Source: Oceanobacillus sojae (GTDB lineage Bacteria > Bacillota > Bacilli > Bacillales > Amphibacillaceae). From it: 64,000 nucleotides of DNA. The translations under genes and the position numbers were made by a program. How positions within the stretch are numbered: the first letter of the stretch is position 1; each line of letters starts with the position of its first letter. The stretch lies in assembly GCF_007991515.1 (NCBI RefSeq), contig NZ_BJYM01000025.1, forward strand, positions 1 to 64,000, read 5' to 3'. The notes below the pieces were generated by a model that was not told where the DNA came from, did not search any database, and saw only the letters and a list, made by a program, of their open reading frames with translations. Below are positions 45,385 through 55,821 of this stretch, piece after piece.

Positions 45385-45874
45385 GAAATTCCACCTCTTT
45401 ATAATCACTTAATCATGATATATCTTAAATTATTATCATTATACTAGATTTTCGACAATCCTTCCTGCTCTTATATAGGAAAGCATATAAATGCATTTTC
45501 GTCTCTCTCATATTTTAGAGTGCTTTGAAATCAGGTCATATTCACATTGGCTGTCTATTTTATAATTACATTATTATAGAAGAATTAAGTTCCTCAAGTC
45601 CGTTAGCATTCCTTAAATTAGATTTTAATAAATTAGAAAAGGGTGTCTTTTTTAATTAATACAAATTTTCGTATTTGAAATAGTATTACAAATTTAGTAG
45701 CATTCTCACATTATTCATTTAAATAAACCCTTTTGTATCAAGGTTTTACGTTTTTCGACAATTTTAAAAAATATGTATCTTTTCATGATTTTAAAATCAA
45801 ATATATTTCTACAAACTTTTTCATGATATAATCAAGACTGACCTATAACACGAGAGAAAGGATGAAAAAAACCG
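45385..45874 (+). promoter_or_regulatory. AT-rich control region with extended -10 promoter for the peptide importer operon
   Basis: No gene is visible in these 490 bases. TG-A-TATAAT (TG at 45824-45825, TATAAT at 45827-45832) is an extended -10 box about 40 bases before the first start codon; the -35 region is weak. A 12-bp palindrome, GATTTTAAAATC (45787-45798), lies just upstream and could be a regulator site; CodY control of peptide uptake would be expected, but no clear CodY box is present. Confidence 0.5.
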
Positions 45875-46780
45875 ATGAGTCGTTCAAACGAACATATCGA
45901 AAAGCCGCAGACAGCTATCAAGCCGCCTAATCCCCGACTTAAAAGCTGGAAAAGCGTCTTTAATAAACTTAAGAAAAATAAGTCGGCTGTTGTCGGCGGT
46001 GTTTTAATCATTTTACTTATCATTATTGCTCTTGTCGGGCCTTACTTAACCCCCTACGATCCTCTATATGATCAAGATGTAACCAATAAACTGGCTACAC
46101 CATCTTCTGATCATTGGTTTGGAACAGATAACTTTGGAAGAGATATATTCAGCAGGGTAATCCAAGGAACTGGATTAACTCTAATGATAGGCTTTTTCTC
46201 TATCTTACTCGGGGCAACTATCGGGATATTTCTCGGCATTATCGCAGGATATTATGGAAAACGGACAGACAGTATTATCATGCGTATTATGGATGTTTTA
46301 TTAGCATTCCCTAGTATTCTATTAGCTTTAACTATTGTTACTGTTTTAGGTGGTAGTATGTTTAATGTAATTATTGCTGTTGCTATTTCATCTATACCTA
46401 TTTTCGCCAGAATTGTCCGGGGCTCTACTTTATCTGTGAAAAAGCTGGAGTATATTGATGCTATGAGAGCGCTGGGAGCCAGCGATTCCAGAATTATTTT
46501 CAAACATATTTTACCTAATATCACCTCTCCAATTATCGTTCAAGCTACGTTAAGTATTGCTACAGCGATTCTATCCGCCAGTGGACTTTCCTTCTTAGGT
46601 TTGGGAGCACAGCCTCCTACACCGGAATGGGGAGCGATGCTGAGTGACGGAAGAAACTACTTATATAACGCACCCCATGTAGCATTATTCCCGGGGCTTG
46701 CTATTGTCGTAGCTGTTTTAGCATTTAACTTACTTGGAGATGGATTACGTGATGCATTTGATCCAAAAACGAGAGAATAG
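45875..46780 (+). CDS. Peptide-type ABC importer permease, DppC/OppC family
   Basis: The 301-residue permease has an N-terminal cytoplasmic segment, six transmembrane helices and the OppC-type pattern WFGTDNFGRDIFSRV near 85. The EAA loop is YIDAMRALGASDSRIIFKHILPN. It pairs with the DppB-like protein encoded next. The order C-B-D-F is unusual; B usually precedes C. No binding protein is encoded in this operon. The start is preceded by GAGAGAAAGGA. Confidence 0.9.
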   Translation: MSRSNEHIEKPQTAIKPPNPRLKSWKSVFNKLKKNKSAVVGGVLIILLIIIALVGPYLTPYDPLYDQDVTNKLATPSSDHWFGTDNFGRDIFSRVIQGTGLTLMIGFFSILLGATIGIFLGIIAGYYGKRTDSIIMRIMDVLLAFPSILLALTIVTVLGGSMFNVIIAVAISSIPIFARIVRGSTLSVKKLEYIDAMRALGASDSRIIFKHILPNITSPIIVQATLSIATAILSASGLSFLGLGAQPPTPEWGAMLSDGRNYLYNAPHVALFPGLAIVVAVLAFNLLGDGLRDAFDPKTRE

Positions 46781-46796
46781 AAAGAGGTGAACCATT

Positions 46797-47753
46797 TTGT
46801 TTCAATTTATCATTCGACGTATTTTACAAACGATACCTGTATTAATCGGTGTATCTATTATCGTGTTTAGTATGATGCATTTGGTTCCCGGAGACCCTGC
46901 GCAAGTAATTGCCGGCGAAGGTGCTCCACAGGAACAAATTGATAACATCAGAGAGCGGCTGGGCTTAAATGACCCGCTGCCAAAACAGTACTTAGATTAT
47001 GTAACCAATGCTGTCCAAGGTGATTTAGGAACCTCGATGCGAAGCGGACGGGATGTCTCGTCTGAAATCGGCGCCAGATTTTGGGTAACTGTCGAACTCG
47101 CCTTTTATAGTACAGTATTAGCTGTATTTGTAGGATTAATTGTCGGTATTATTTCTGCCACACGTAAATATTCTGCAATTGATACAACACTTATGCTGAT
47201 AGCTTTATTCGGTTTATCTATGCCAAACTTCTGGCTTGGTTTAATGTTAATTCAATGGTTTGCGATTGGAATTGATTTACCATCCTGGGTACCTTTCTTT
47301 AGTAATACAGCTTGGTTCAGCCCTTCAGGATGGGGCAGCTTCAGTCAAATTGTCTTGCCTGTTATCACATTAGGTACAAGCAGTGCAGCCATTATTGCAC
47401 GTATGACCCGATCCAGCATGCTGGATGTTATTGGCCAGGATTATATCCGGACTGCCCGTGCCAAAGGGGTAAAAGAACAAATCGTTATTTATCGTCATGC
47501 ATTGAAAAATGCACTGATTCCTATTGTTACTGTAGTTGGTTTACAATTTGGCGGACTTCTTGGCGGAGCTGTGTTAACAGAGTCTGTATTCGCTGTTAAT
47601 GGAATGGGTAAATTAATTATCGATTCTATTCAGGCTCGTGATTTCCCAGTTGTTCAAGGTACCATTTTAGTTGCGTCACTTCTTTTCGTTTTTGTAAACT
47701 TAGTTGTAGACGTTGCTTACCGTTTATTGAACAAGCGAATTGATTTAGACTAG
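46797..47753 (+). CDS. Peptide-type ABC importer permease, DppB/OppB family
   Basis: The 318-residue permease has about six transmembrane helices, the N-terminal RRILQTIPVLIGVSIIVFSMMHLVPGDPA block and the EAA loop YIRTARAKGVKEQIVIYRHALKNALIP. It forms the channel with the DppC-like partner 16 bases upstream. The substrate may be dipeptides, glutathione or other small peptides; sequence alone does not decide. Confidence 0.91.
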   Translation: MFQFIIRRILQTIPVLIGVSIIVFSMMHLVPGDPAQVIAGEGAPQEQIDNIRERLGLNDPLPKQYLDYVTNAVQGDLGTSMRSGRDVSSEIGARFWVTVELAFYSTVLAVFVGLIVGIISATRKYSAIDTTLMLIALFGLSMPNFWLGLMLIQWFAIGIDLPSWVPFFSNTAWFSPSGWGSFSQIVLPVITLGTSSAAIIARMTRSSMLDVIGQDYIRTARAKGVKEQIVIYRHALKNALIPIVTVVGLQFGGLLGGAVLTESVFAVNGMGKLIIDSIQARDFPVVQGTILVASLLFVFVNLVVDVAYRLLNKRIDLD

Positions 47754-47793
47754 TATTCTTTAATTACTAGATTTTAGAAAGGAGCTACTTACT

Positions 47794-48840
47794 ATGACAG
47801 GTGCACCTGACACTTCATATGATAATATATTAGAAATTAAAAATTTACAGACTTCTTTCTTCACAAAGGATTTAGAAGTAAAGGCTGTAGATGGCGTTTC
47901 ATTTAGTATTCCAAAAGGGAAAGTACTGGGTGTCGTTGGAGAATCTGGTTCCGGTAAAAGTATTACCTCATTATCTATTCTTCGCCTGATTGAAGAACCG
48001 GGAAAAGTCAAAGGGGGAGAAATTCTCTTCAAGGGAGAAAACCTCTTAGATAAAAGCGAAGCACAGATGCGTAAAATCCGTGGTAATGAAATATCAATGA
48101 TTTTCCAGGAACCAATGACTTCTCTTAATCCAACCTTTACCGTTGGACAGCAAATTGGTGAATCATTCCGTATTCATCAGGGACTCAGTAAGAAAGAAGC
48201 AAAGAAAAAATCTGTTGATATGTTAAAGCTTGTAGGAATTCCTTCTCCAGAGAAGCGTGTCGATCAATATCCTTTTGAGCTATCGGGCGGAATGCGCCAA
48301 CGTGTAATGATCGCAATTGCTCTTGCATGTAATCCTGATCTACTTATTGCCGACGAGCCGACAACAGCCCTGGACGTAACAATTCAGGCACAAATTTTGG
48401 ATTTAATGAAAGAATTGCAGGAAAAATTAGATATGGGTATTTTATTAATTACGCATGACTTAGGCGTTGTTGCCGAGACCTGTGATTATGTTGCCGTTAT
48501 GTATTGCGGTAAAGTGGTTGAATTTACCGATAAGAAAACATTATTCACGGAACCAAAACATCCATATACTGTCGGTTTAATGGAATCTATTCCTCAATAC
48601 GATCAAGATATTGAAGGAGATTTGGCAGTTATTAAAGGGTCTGTTCCCAGTCCTGCTGATATGCCTAAGGGCTGCCGATTTGCACCAAGATGCCCATTCG
48701 CAACGGATTTATGCCGAAATAAATTACCTGATTTAGAAACAGATGAAGATGGTAACCAAATTCGTTGCTGGATTTATTCTGATGAATGGGATGGAGATCC
48801 GGAGGTGAACGTTTATGAGCGATCAGAAAGTACTTCTTAA
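47794..48840 (+). CDS. Peptide-type ABC importer ATPase, DppD/OppD family
   Basis: The 348-residue ATPase has Walker A GESGSGKS near 47, signature LSGGMRQRV, Walker [13 protein letters not shown], and the C-terminal iron-sulfur-type cysteine region ([15 protein letters not shown]) of oligopeptide ATPases. It shares 26 bases with the next gene. The ribosome site is AGAAAGGAGC. Confidence 0.93.
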   Translation: MTGAPDTSYDNILEIKNLQTSFFTKDLEVKAVDGVSFSIPKGKVLGVVGESGSGKSITSLSILRLIEEPGKVKGGEILFKGENLLDKSEAQMRKIRGNEISMIFQEPMTSLNPTFTVGQQIGESFRIHQGLSKKEAKKKSVDMLKLVGIPSPEKRVDQYPFELSGGMRQRVMIAIALACNPDLLIADEPTTALDVTIQAQILDLMKELQEKLDMGILLITHDLGVVAETCDYVAVMYCGKVVEFTDKKTLFTEPKHPYTVGLMESIPQYDQDIEGDLAVIKGSVPSPADMPKGCRFAPRCPFATDLCRNKLPDLETDEDGNQIRCWIYSDEWDGDPEVNVYERSESTS

Positions 48841-49837
48841 AGTAAATGACTTAAAACAATATTTCCCGATTAAAGGCGGGATTTTTGGACGTACTATTAA
48901 TCACGTAAAAGCAGTAGATGACGTATCCTTTGAAATTTTCGAGGGAGAAACACTTAGTATTGTAGGAGAATCCGGCTGCGGAAAATCAACAACTGGACGA
49001 GCCATTCTCCGCCTGGATGAGCCAACTGCCGGGGAAGTAGAATTCGATAATACTAACATTCTTGAGCTGAACAAAAAAGAAATGAATAAATTCCGTAAAG
49101 ATATGCAAATTATCTTCCAGGATCCATATGCTTCGATTAATCCTCGTCACACTGTACGACAAATCTTAACAGAAGCAATGGAAATTCAAAATGCTGTACC
49201 GAAAAAAGAAAGAAATGATCGTGTCAAAGAATTAATGGATACAGTTGGTCTCGGACCGCATCAGGCAGACCGCTATCCGCATGAGTTCAGTGGCGGACAA
49301 CGTCAACGTATTGGTATCGCCCGGGCCTTATCAGTAAACCCAAGGTTAATTATTGCAGATGAAGCTGTTTCTGCGCTTGATGTGTCCATTCAGGCTCAGG
49401 TAATCAACTTATTAAAAAAGCTGCAGCGCGAATTTAAATTAACGTACCTTTTCATTTCCCATGATTTAGGTGTTGTTCGTCATATTTCCGATCGAATCAT
49501 TGTGATGTACTTAGGAAAAGTGGTCGAGATAGCAGATAAAAATTCATTATTCACCAATAATATGCACCCTTACACAAAGGCTCTGCTGTCAGCAATACCT
49601 AGTACAGACGTTGAGAAGGAAAAAGAACGCATTATGTTAAAAGGAGATGTGCCTTCTCCGATTGATCCTCCAGAGGGCTGCCGCTTCCATACCCGCTGTC
49701 CATTTGCAACGGATTTATGCCGTACAAAAGTACCTGAACTTCGGAACACAGAAGGTATGAAGGACGGCCATCGTGCAGCTTGTCACCATATGGAGGCAAT
49801 ACGCTCCGGTGAACATCAGCCACAGGTGAATGCTTAA
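48815..49837 (+). CDS. Peptide-type ABC importer ATPase, DppF/OppF family
   Basis: The 340-residue ATPase has Walker [10 protein letters not shown], signature [13 protein letters not shown], Walker [13 protein letters not shown] and the C-terminal [15 protein letters not shown] motif. It forms the heterodimeric motor with the DppD-like protein. It ends the plus-strand operon and meets the minus-strand opp operon tail to tail. Confidence 0.93.
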   Translation: MSDQKVLLKVNDLKQYFPIKGGIFGRTINHVKAVDDVSFEIFEGETLSIVGESGCGKSTTGRAILRLDEPTAGEVEFDNTNILELNKKEMNKFRKDMQIIFQDPYASINPRHTVRQILTEAMEIQNAVPKKERNDRVKELMDTVGLGPHQADRYPHEFSGGQRQRIGIARALSVNPRLIIADEAVSALDVSIQAQVINLLKKLQREFKLTYLFISHDLGVVRHISDRIIVMYLGKVVEIADKNSLFTNNMHPYTKALLSAIPSTDVEKEKERIMLKGDVPSPIDPPEGCRFHTRCPFATDLCRTKVPELRNTEGMKDGHRAACHHMEAIRSGEHQPQVNA

Positions 49838-49923
49838 GCAACTTACCTGGGCATACCGACTATAGAGAGATTTCATGTATGCTATGTAATATTATAAAAC
49901 CAATTGTTCGTTCATAGAGCTGT

Positions 49924-49948
49924 CATGCTTTTTGTAAATAAAAGCATG
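49924..49948 (+). terminator. Hairpin after the peptide importer operon
   Basis: CATGCTTTT and AAAAGCATG flank a seven-base loop. It may help to end the plus-strand operon, ahead of the stronger terminator at 49973-50021. Confidence 0.5.
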
Positions 49949-49972
49949 ATCCTCTACACATGATTAACAAGC

Positions 49973-50021
49973 AAATACCCCGTATCAAGCCAGGCTTTTA
50001 CTGGTTTGATACGGGGTATTT
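49973..50021. terminator. Bidirectional terminator between the two peptide importer operons
   Basis: AAATACCCCGTATCAA (49973-49988) is perfectly inverted at 50006-50021, with an inner CCAG/CTGG stem. A/T runs on both sides let it serve both convergent operons. Confidence 0.92.
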
Positions 50022-50038
50022 TAGTGGGTTAAAATGAC

Positions 50039-50980
50039 TTACTTATTATGATTATAGTTTGCTTTATATTGTTCAAACTCTTTTTCTGAACAGTTAACAA
50101 AATGCCCCGGAGAAATTTCACGCATACGGACGTCCTCTCCATCCTCATACTGATGAACATCTGGATGGTATGCTTGCCGTTTCCTTGTGCGTTCATATTC
50201 CGGATCTGGAAGAGGTATTGCTGAAAGCAGTGATTGCGTGTATGGATGAACCGGATTCCGATACAAATCATCTGCAGATGCCAGCTCAACCAATTTCCCG
50301 AAATACATAACGCCAATCCGATCACTGATATATTTGACCATGGATAAATCATGGGCAATAAACAAATAGGTTAATCCACGTTCTTTTTGCAATTTTTTCA
50401 ACAGATTAACTACCTGTGCCTGAATAGATACATCCAGAGCAGATATTGGTTCGTCAGCGATAATAAATTCCGGTTCTACCGCAAGTGCACGGGCAATCCC
50501 GATTCTTTGCCGCTGCCCCCCGGAAAATTCATGCGGATAGCGATTAGCATGCTCCTTATTCAGCCCTACTGTTTCAAGAAGCTTGTGAACCTTTTCCAAT
50601 CGTTCTTTTGGCGATTTAGCAAGCCCATGAATATCGATGCCCTCTGCAATAATGTCAGATATCTTCATTCTTGGATTCAGTGATGCATAAGGATCCTGAA
50701 AAATCATCTGCATTTTTTGGTTGAATTCTTTTAATTCCTTACCAGATTTTTTACCATGAACATTTACGCCATTATAGAGAACTTCTCCGCCTGTAGCGTT
50801 ATACAAACGAATCAGTGTTCTTCCTGTTGTTGACTTCCCACAGCCTGATTCTCCAACCAGTCCAAGGGTCTCACCTTTATAAATATCAAAGCTTATATCA
50901 TCAACAGCCCGTACTTCCTTTGGCTTGCCGATATTAAAATATTGCTTCAGATTTTTTACTTCTAACAGTTTCTCTGCCAT
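50039..50980 (-). CDS. oppF: Oligopeptide ABC transporter ATPase OppF
   Basis: The 313-residue ATPase has Walker [10 protein letters not shown], signature [13 protein letters not shown] and Walker B FIIADEPISALD. Unlike the DppF-like protein of the neighbouring operon it lacks the C-terminal cysteine motif and ends in a charged tail. It is the last gene of opp, one base after oppD. The ribosome site is AAAGGGGG. Confidence 0.9.
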   Translation of the reverse strand: MAEKLLEVKNLKQYFNIGKPKEVRAVDDISFDIYKGETLGLVGESGCGKSTTGRTLIRLYNATGGEVLYNGVNVHGKKSGKELKEFNQKMQMIFQDPYASLNPRMKISDIIAEGIDIHGLAKSPKERLEKVHKLLETVGLNKEHANRYPHEFSGGQRQRIGIARALAVEPEFIIADEPISALDVSIQAQVVNLLKKLQKERGLTYLFIAHDLSMVKYISDRIGVMYFGKLVELASADDLYRNPVHPYTQSLLSAIPLPDPEYERTRKRQAYHPDVHQYEDGEDVRMREISPGHFVNCSEKEFEQYKANYNHNK

Positions 50981-50981
50981 T

Positions 50982-52028
50982 TTACTTGTCCCCCTTTATA
51001 GAAGCGCGGAACTTCGCCTGCCGCTCTTGAACTGCCAATGGGGGCTCTACTTTAGGTGCATCTGGATGCAGCAGCCAGGTTGCCGCATAATGCGTATCAG
51101 ATACTTTAAACATTGGCGGCTCTTCTTCCTTGTCTATTTTCATAGCATAAGGATTTCTCGGTGCAAACGCATCGCCCTTAGGCGGATGGAGCAGGTCCGG
51201 CGGTGTACCGGGAATCACAAACAGCTCCTCATCCTGTGAATCCAGACTAGGCATTGAGCTGATTAATCCCCATGTATATGGGTGCTGCGGATTATAAAAT
51301 ATCTCATCTACTGTCCCTACTTCGACAATTTTACCGCCGTACATAACAGCCACACGGTCAGCAACATTGGCTACCACACCTAAATCATGTGTAATAAATA
51401 TAATAGATGTTTCAATTTTCTTTTGCAGATCCTTCATCAAATCCAATATTTGCCCTTGAATTGTTACATCCAGAGCAGTTGTCGGTTCATCCGCGATTAA
51501 TACCTTCGGAGCACAGGCCAGTGCAATTGCAATAACCACACGCTGTCTCATTCCACCTGAAAATTGATGCGGATATTGTTTCAAACGCGTCTCCGGTTTT
51601 GAAATACCAACCAGATCCAACAATTTTACCGCCCGCTTTGATGCTTCACTTTTACTCAAATCTCGATGTTTTATTAATGGTTCCATAATCTGCTTACCAA
51701 TAGTCATGGTAGGATTCAGTGAAGTCATTGGATCCTGGAAAATCATTGAAATATCTTTTCCGCGGATTTTTTGCATCTTCTTTTCCGACGCCGTTGCGAG
51801 ATTCTCTCCATTAAAAAGAATCTCTCCTGATTTAATTTCAGAATTACCCTGCGGAAGCAATCTCATAATTGACTTTGTTGTTACCGATTTACCTGAACCA
51901 GATTCTCCAACAATCGCAAGTGTCTCACCTTCGTATAAATCAAAGTCTACACCACGGATTGCCTGCACTTCCCCGGCAAATGTATGGAACGATATATGAA
52001 GATCTTTTACTTCTAATAATTTTTTCAT
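50982..52028 (-). CDS. oppD: Oligopeptide ABC transporter ATPase OppD
   Basis: The 348-residue ATPase has Walker A GESGSGKS, signature FSGGMRQRV and Walker [13 protein letters not shown]. The C-terminal part (PPKGDAFAPRNPYAM) resembles the iron-sulfur segment of OppD but without its cysteines, a variant also common in Gram-positive OppD. It works with OppF. It is 17 bases downstream of oppC. Confidence 0.9.
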   Translation of the reverse strand: MKKLLEVKDLHISFHTFAGEVQAIRGVDFDLYEGETLAIVGESGSGKSVTTKSIMRLLPQGNSEIKSGEILFNGENLATASEKKMQKIRGKDISMIFQDPMTSLNPTMTIGKQIMEPLIKHRDLSKSEASKRAVKLLDLVGISKPETRLKQYPHQFSGGMRQRVVIAIALACAPKVLIADEPTTALDVTIQGQILDLMKDLQKKIETSIIFITHDLGVVANVADRVAVMYGGKIVEVGTVDEIFYNPQHPYTWGLISSMPSLDSQDEELFVIPGTPPDLLHPPKGDAFAPRNPYAMKIDKEEEPPMFKVSDTHYAATWLLHPDAPKVEPPLAVQERQAKFRASIKGDK

Positions 52029-52045
52029 ATCATTTCACCTCAACT

Positions 52046-53068
52046 TTAATCGCGCATTTTTGGATCAAATGCATCACGTAGTCCATCTCCAATTAAATTA
52101 CATACAATCAAAATCACACAGATAAGGATACACGGAATAATCATCAGATGAGGTAAAAATTGAAACGTTTTATAACCGTCCTCAATCAGTGTACCTAAGG
52201 ATGCCGATGGAGCCTGTAATCCAATTCCGATAAAGCTTAAGAAAGCCTCAAAGAAAATAGCACTGGGAATCGTGAACATTGTGTTTATAATAATAACGCC
52301 TGATAAATTCGGCAGCAGATGCTTAAACAGTAATCGATTATTTTTTGCACCTAATGTCCGCGAGGCCAGTATATATTCCTGATCTTTTAATTTAAGAACT
52401 TGTCCACGTACGACCCTGGCCATACCGACCCATCCCGTAATAACCATCGCTATCGTGATAGACATGATACCTGGTTTCAGGATTAAAAGCATTAAAATTA
52501 CTACAATCAGGTTTGGAATACCAGAAATAACTTCCAAAATACGCTGCATCACATTATCTGTTCTACCGCCTTTAAATCCGGAAACTAAACCATAAATAAC
52601 ACCGACCAGCATATCAATGGCAGCTGCTAATACAGCAATATATAGAGAAACTCTCGTTCCAAGCCAGACACGGGTAAATAAGTCTCTTCCAAGGCTGTCC
52701 GTACCAAACCAGTAGTATTCTTCTATATTCATTTGTTCGTATTTATTTACTTCTTCCCCGCCAACTTTCTGAGTGCCGTCAAAGATACCCATATTCTCTA
52801 AAACTGGTACACGCGGTGGAAGGTTACTTTTCGCGACATCCTGCTCGTAACCATCATGACCCGAAAGATGTGGTCCAATAATAGCCATAATAACTATCAG
52901 TGCCAAAATAATTAAACTGACGATAGCAGCTTTATTCTTTCGAACCCGCAGCCAGGCATCCTTCATAAACGAAAGCTGCGGTTTCTCCAGCCTCTCGCCA
53001 GCTTCATGATCAATCGGAGCAGGCTCAAATTGTTCTTTCGGTATTTCTTTTATTTCTTCTCTATTCAT
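52046..53068 (-). CDS. oppC: Oligopeptide ABC transporter permease OppC
   Basis: The 340-residue permease has a long cytoplasmic N-terminus, then six helices, and an extracellular insert between helix 1 and the WFGTDSLGRDLFTRV motif, as in Firmicute OppC. The EAA loop is YILASRTLGAKNNRLLFKHLLPN. It shares one base with the oppB stop. Confidence 0.92.
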   Translation of the reverse strand: MNREEIKEIPKEQFEPAPIDHEAGERLEKPQLSFMKDAWLRVRKNKAAIVSLIILALIVIMAIIGPHLSGHDGYEQDVAKSNLPPRVPVLENMGIFDGTQKVGGEEVNKYEQMNIEEYYWFGTDSLGRDLFTRVWLGTRVSLYIAVLAAAIDMLVGVIYGLVSGFKGGRTDNVMQRILEVISGIPNLIVVILMLLILKPGIMSITIAMVITGWVGMARVVRGQVLKLKDQEYILASRTLGAKNNRLLFKHLLPNLSGVIIINTMFTIPSAIFFEAFLSFIGIGLQAPSASLGTLIEDGYKTFQFLPHLMIIPCILICVILIVCNLIGDGLRDAFDPKMRD

Positions 53069-53997
53069 TATTTATCGCCTCCATTCAGACGAATTCTCGG
53101 ATCGATAATTCCATACAGGATATCAATAATTAAAATAATAACCGTCAGTAAGAAAGCAAAAAATAAAGTGGTTCCCATAATAATAGGGAAATCATTTGTC
53201 ATAATTGATTTCACAAATTGCTCACCAATCCCCGGTACAGCAAATACTTTTTCCACAACCATCGAACCGGTCATTAGTCCGACAGCCATCGGTCCTAAAA
53301 CCGTAATTAAAGGAATTAACGCATTACGAATAGCATGCTTCACAGCTACTTCGCCACGTGAATTTCCTTTTGCTTTTGCTAGTGTAATATAATCAGATCC
53401 AAATACTTCTATCAGTTCTGTCCTCATAAAACGCGCTGCTGTAGCTATTGGGAAACAAGCTAACGCAATGGTGGGTAAAATAGATGAAGAGAAACCATTC
53501 CATGAGGCGACTGGCAGCCATCCCAATTTTACTCCAATGTAATATTGTAATAATGCTGCTAAAACAAAGGAAGGAATTGATTTACCGAGTATAGCTAAAA
53601 AGGTGCTTCCATAATCAATCCATGTATTCTGGAACATAGCAGCAAGTACTCCAAGCGCAATACCGATGATTGTACCTATAATCATAGCCTGTACACCAAG
53701 CTGCATCGAAGGTCCAATCCGATTCATCAATAAATCCATAACAGGTTGGTTTTCGAACTGAAAGGATACACCTAGATCACCTTTTACGATATTTACCATG
53801 TAGTTCATATACTGAATAGGAATAGGCTGATCCAATCCATACTTCGCATTTAAAATTTCACGTTGCTCAATTGTTAACCGTTCCTCATTTGAGAATGGGG
53901 TACCCGGCAGAAACTTCATTAGAAAAAAGGTAACAGAAGCAATAATAAACAGCGTAATAATCAAATAAATTATCCGCTTGGTAATATATTTCGCCAT
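53068..53997 (-). CDS. oppB: Oligopeptide ABC transporter permease OppB
   Basis: The 309-residue permease has six helices, the N-terminal LPGTPFSNEERLT block of OppB and the EAA loop YITLAKAKGNSRGEVAVKHAIRNALIP. It is the first membrane subunit of opp, separated from oppA by a strong hairpin. The ribosome site is AAGGAGGA. Confidence 0.92.
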   Translation of the reverse strand: MAKYITKRIIYLIITLFIIASVTFFLMKFLPGTPFSNEERLTIEQREILNAKYGLDQPIPIQYMNYMVNIVKGDLGVSFQFENQPVMDLLMNRIGPSMQLGVQAMIIGTIIGIALGVLAAMFQNTWIDYGSTFLAILGKSIPSFVLAALLQYYIGVKLGWLPVASWNGFSSSILPTIALACFPIATAARFMRTELIEVFGSDYITLAKAKGNSRGEVAVKHAIRNALIPLITVLGPMAVGLMTGSMVVEKVFAVPGIGEQFVKSIMTNDFPIIMGTTLFFAFLLTVIILIIDILYGIIDPRIRLNGGDK

Positions 53998-54054
53998 ATT
54001 GTGTCCTCCTTATATACGAATAAATGAAAATATTCTAAACTTCTGTAAAAATGA

Positions 54055-54095
54055 GGAAAAGAGAGCACTTTTCACTAAAAGTCTCTCTCTTTTCC
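54055..54095 (-). terminator. Hairpin between oppA and oppB
   Basis: GGAAAAGAGAG (54055-54065) is perfectly inverted at 54085-54095, with an inner ACTTTT/AAAAGT stem. It is expected to stop part of the oppA transcripts or protect their 3' ends, giving an excess of binding protein over membrane subunits. Confidence 0.75.
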
Positions 54096-54144
54096 ATACA
54101 ATATTAATTTCAGCGGACTTTTGAATGCGCGCTTTTAAGAAACA

Positions 54145-55821
54145 TTATTTTTCGATTGTTACATTTTTTAGTGAATAATCAGGGCCAAACAAATGCTCTT
54201 CTAAACCTTTTACATACGGCTTAATAAGTGTTAATCTTCCGCGTTGGTAAATAGGTGCAATTGCTGTGTCTTCCTGAACGAGAATTCTTTCAGCTTCAAG
54301 CATTGCTTCCCAGCGTTTTTCAGGATCATTTGCATAAGTTACTTTTGCATCTTCAATAAGCTGATCGTATTCTTCATTGGAAATACTTGCTTGGTTATTC
54401 GCTCCATCTGTAACATATAAATCTAAGAAAGTAAGTGGATCCAGGTAATCTGGTCCCCAGCCGTGCATTACTACATCGTAATCTTGAGCTGTTGTTCTAT
54501 CTAAACGGTTTTTAAATGGTACATTTTCTAAATTAAGTGTTAAACCATCAAGATTTGTCTCTAATTGATTTTTGAAATATTCAGCAGTTCTTTTTGCATT
54601 TTCAGTATCATCACTCAAGTAATCTAGAGAAAGTTCATCTACACCTAATTCTTCTAAACCTTTATTCCAGTATTCTTGTGCTTTTTCCACATCATAGCTG
54701 ATCAGGTTTCCACTTTCTTCACGGAAATCTTCTCCTGTTTCAGGATTTACAGCTAAACCGCGTGGTACATAACCGTCACTAGGAATGGAACCATTTGAAA
54801 GAACTTGTTCTGCAAATGCTTCTTTATCAAAAGCCATTGCCAGTGCTTTACGGATATTTTCATTTGCTAATGGTGTTTCTTCGCCATCACGTTCCTGGTT
54901 AAATTTAAGATACCAGGAGCTTCCTTCTTCAAATGTTGAAGCATCTTCATGGTTAGCATATTGTTTTGCATACTCTGAGCTTAATGCAGCTGTACGGTCA
55001 GCTTCTCCTGTTTCATACAGGTTTACAGCTGTACTTGGCTCTTTAGCAACTTGTACATTTACTTTATCAAGGCTTACATTATCTATATCATAGTATTCTT
55101 CATTTTTTTCATATGTCCAGGTTAATCCGGAACCATCCCAACCTGTCAATACAAATGGACCATTTGCAAGCATGTTATCACTGTTGGTTCCGAAGCTGTC
55201 ACCTTTTTCTTCTACAAAATCTTCATTTAATGGCAAATACGTACCAAAAGCCAATAATGAATTTAAGTATTCCACGGGTTGTTCCAAAGTTATTTCTAAA
55301 GTATAATCATCTACGGCTTCTGCACCTAACTCTTCTACAGCTGCATCACCATTCATAATATCTGTTGCGTTTTCAATAACTCCTGAGAACATATATGCAT
55401 ATTGTGAACCAGTGTCAGGATTTAAGGCTCTTTGCCATGCATAAACAAAATCATGCGCTGTCACAGGATCTCCATTGGACCATTTTGCGTCTTCTTTTAA
55501 TTTAAATGTATAAACAAGACCATCTTCACTTATTTCCGGATCACCATCAGCAATAGCTGGAACCGGTTGATCTTCCCCATCTAATACATAAAGGCCTTCC
55601 ATTGTTTGTCCAAATACGATGAAACTGGCAGCATCTGTAGCCAAGGCAGGATCTCCTGTTGGAATTTCTGCTGTTTCTACCATATTTAATACTTGCTCAC
55701 CTGAAGCAGATGAGTCGCCGTTATCTGAACTTCCTTCATTATCATTGTTTGATCCACATGCTGAGATGACAAACATTGTTAACGCCAAAACAATAATGAG
55801 ATAATATTTAGACTTTTTCAC
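54145..55821 (-). CDS. oppA: Oligopeptide-binding lipoprotein OppA
   Basis: The 558-residue lipoprotein has lipobox VISAC (Cys22), an acidic linker and the extracellular solute-binding family 5 fold, including KEDAKWSNGDPVTAHDFVYAWQRA. The length and sequence fit OppA, which collects peptides for the OppBCDF pump and often for sporulation or competence signalling peptides. The start is GTG at 55821, with AAAGGGGTG ten bases ahead. The AT-rich gap upstream (55822-56212) holds a 9-bp inverted repeat but no gene. Confidence 0.92.
   Translation of the reverse strand: MKKSKYYLIIVLALTMFVISACGSNNDNEGSSDNGDSSASGEQVLNMVETAEIPTGDPALATDAASFIVFGQTMEGLYVLDGEDQPVPAIADGDPEISEDGLVYTFKLKEDAKWSNGDPVTAHDFVYAWQRALNPDTGSQYAYMFSGVIENATDIMNGDAAVEELGAEAVDDYTLEITLEQPVEYLNSLLAFGTYLPLNEDFVEEKGDSFGTNSDNMLANGPFVLTGWDGSGLTWTYEKNEEYYDIDNVSLDKVNVQVAKEPSTAVNLYETGEADRTAALSSEYAKQYANHEDASTFEEGSSWYLKFNQERDGEETPLANENIRKALAMAFDKEAFAEQVLSNGSIPSDGYVPRGLAVNPETGEDFREESGNLISYDVEKAQEYWNKGLEELGVDELSLDYLSDDTENAKRTAEYFKNQLETNLDGLTLNLENVPFKNRLDRTTAQDYDVVMHGWGPDYLDPLTFLDLYVTDGANNQASISNEEYDQLIEDAKVTYANDPEKRWEAMLEAERILVQEDTAIAPIYQRGRLTLIKPYVKGLEEHLFGPDYSLKNVTIEK

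Noticed and set aside
53351-53362. CACGTG core inside oppB as a second parS
   Set aside because: Only the central six to eight bases match (CCACGTGAAT); the outer half-sites of parS are absent.
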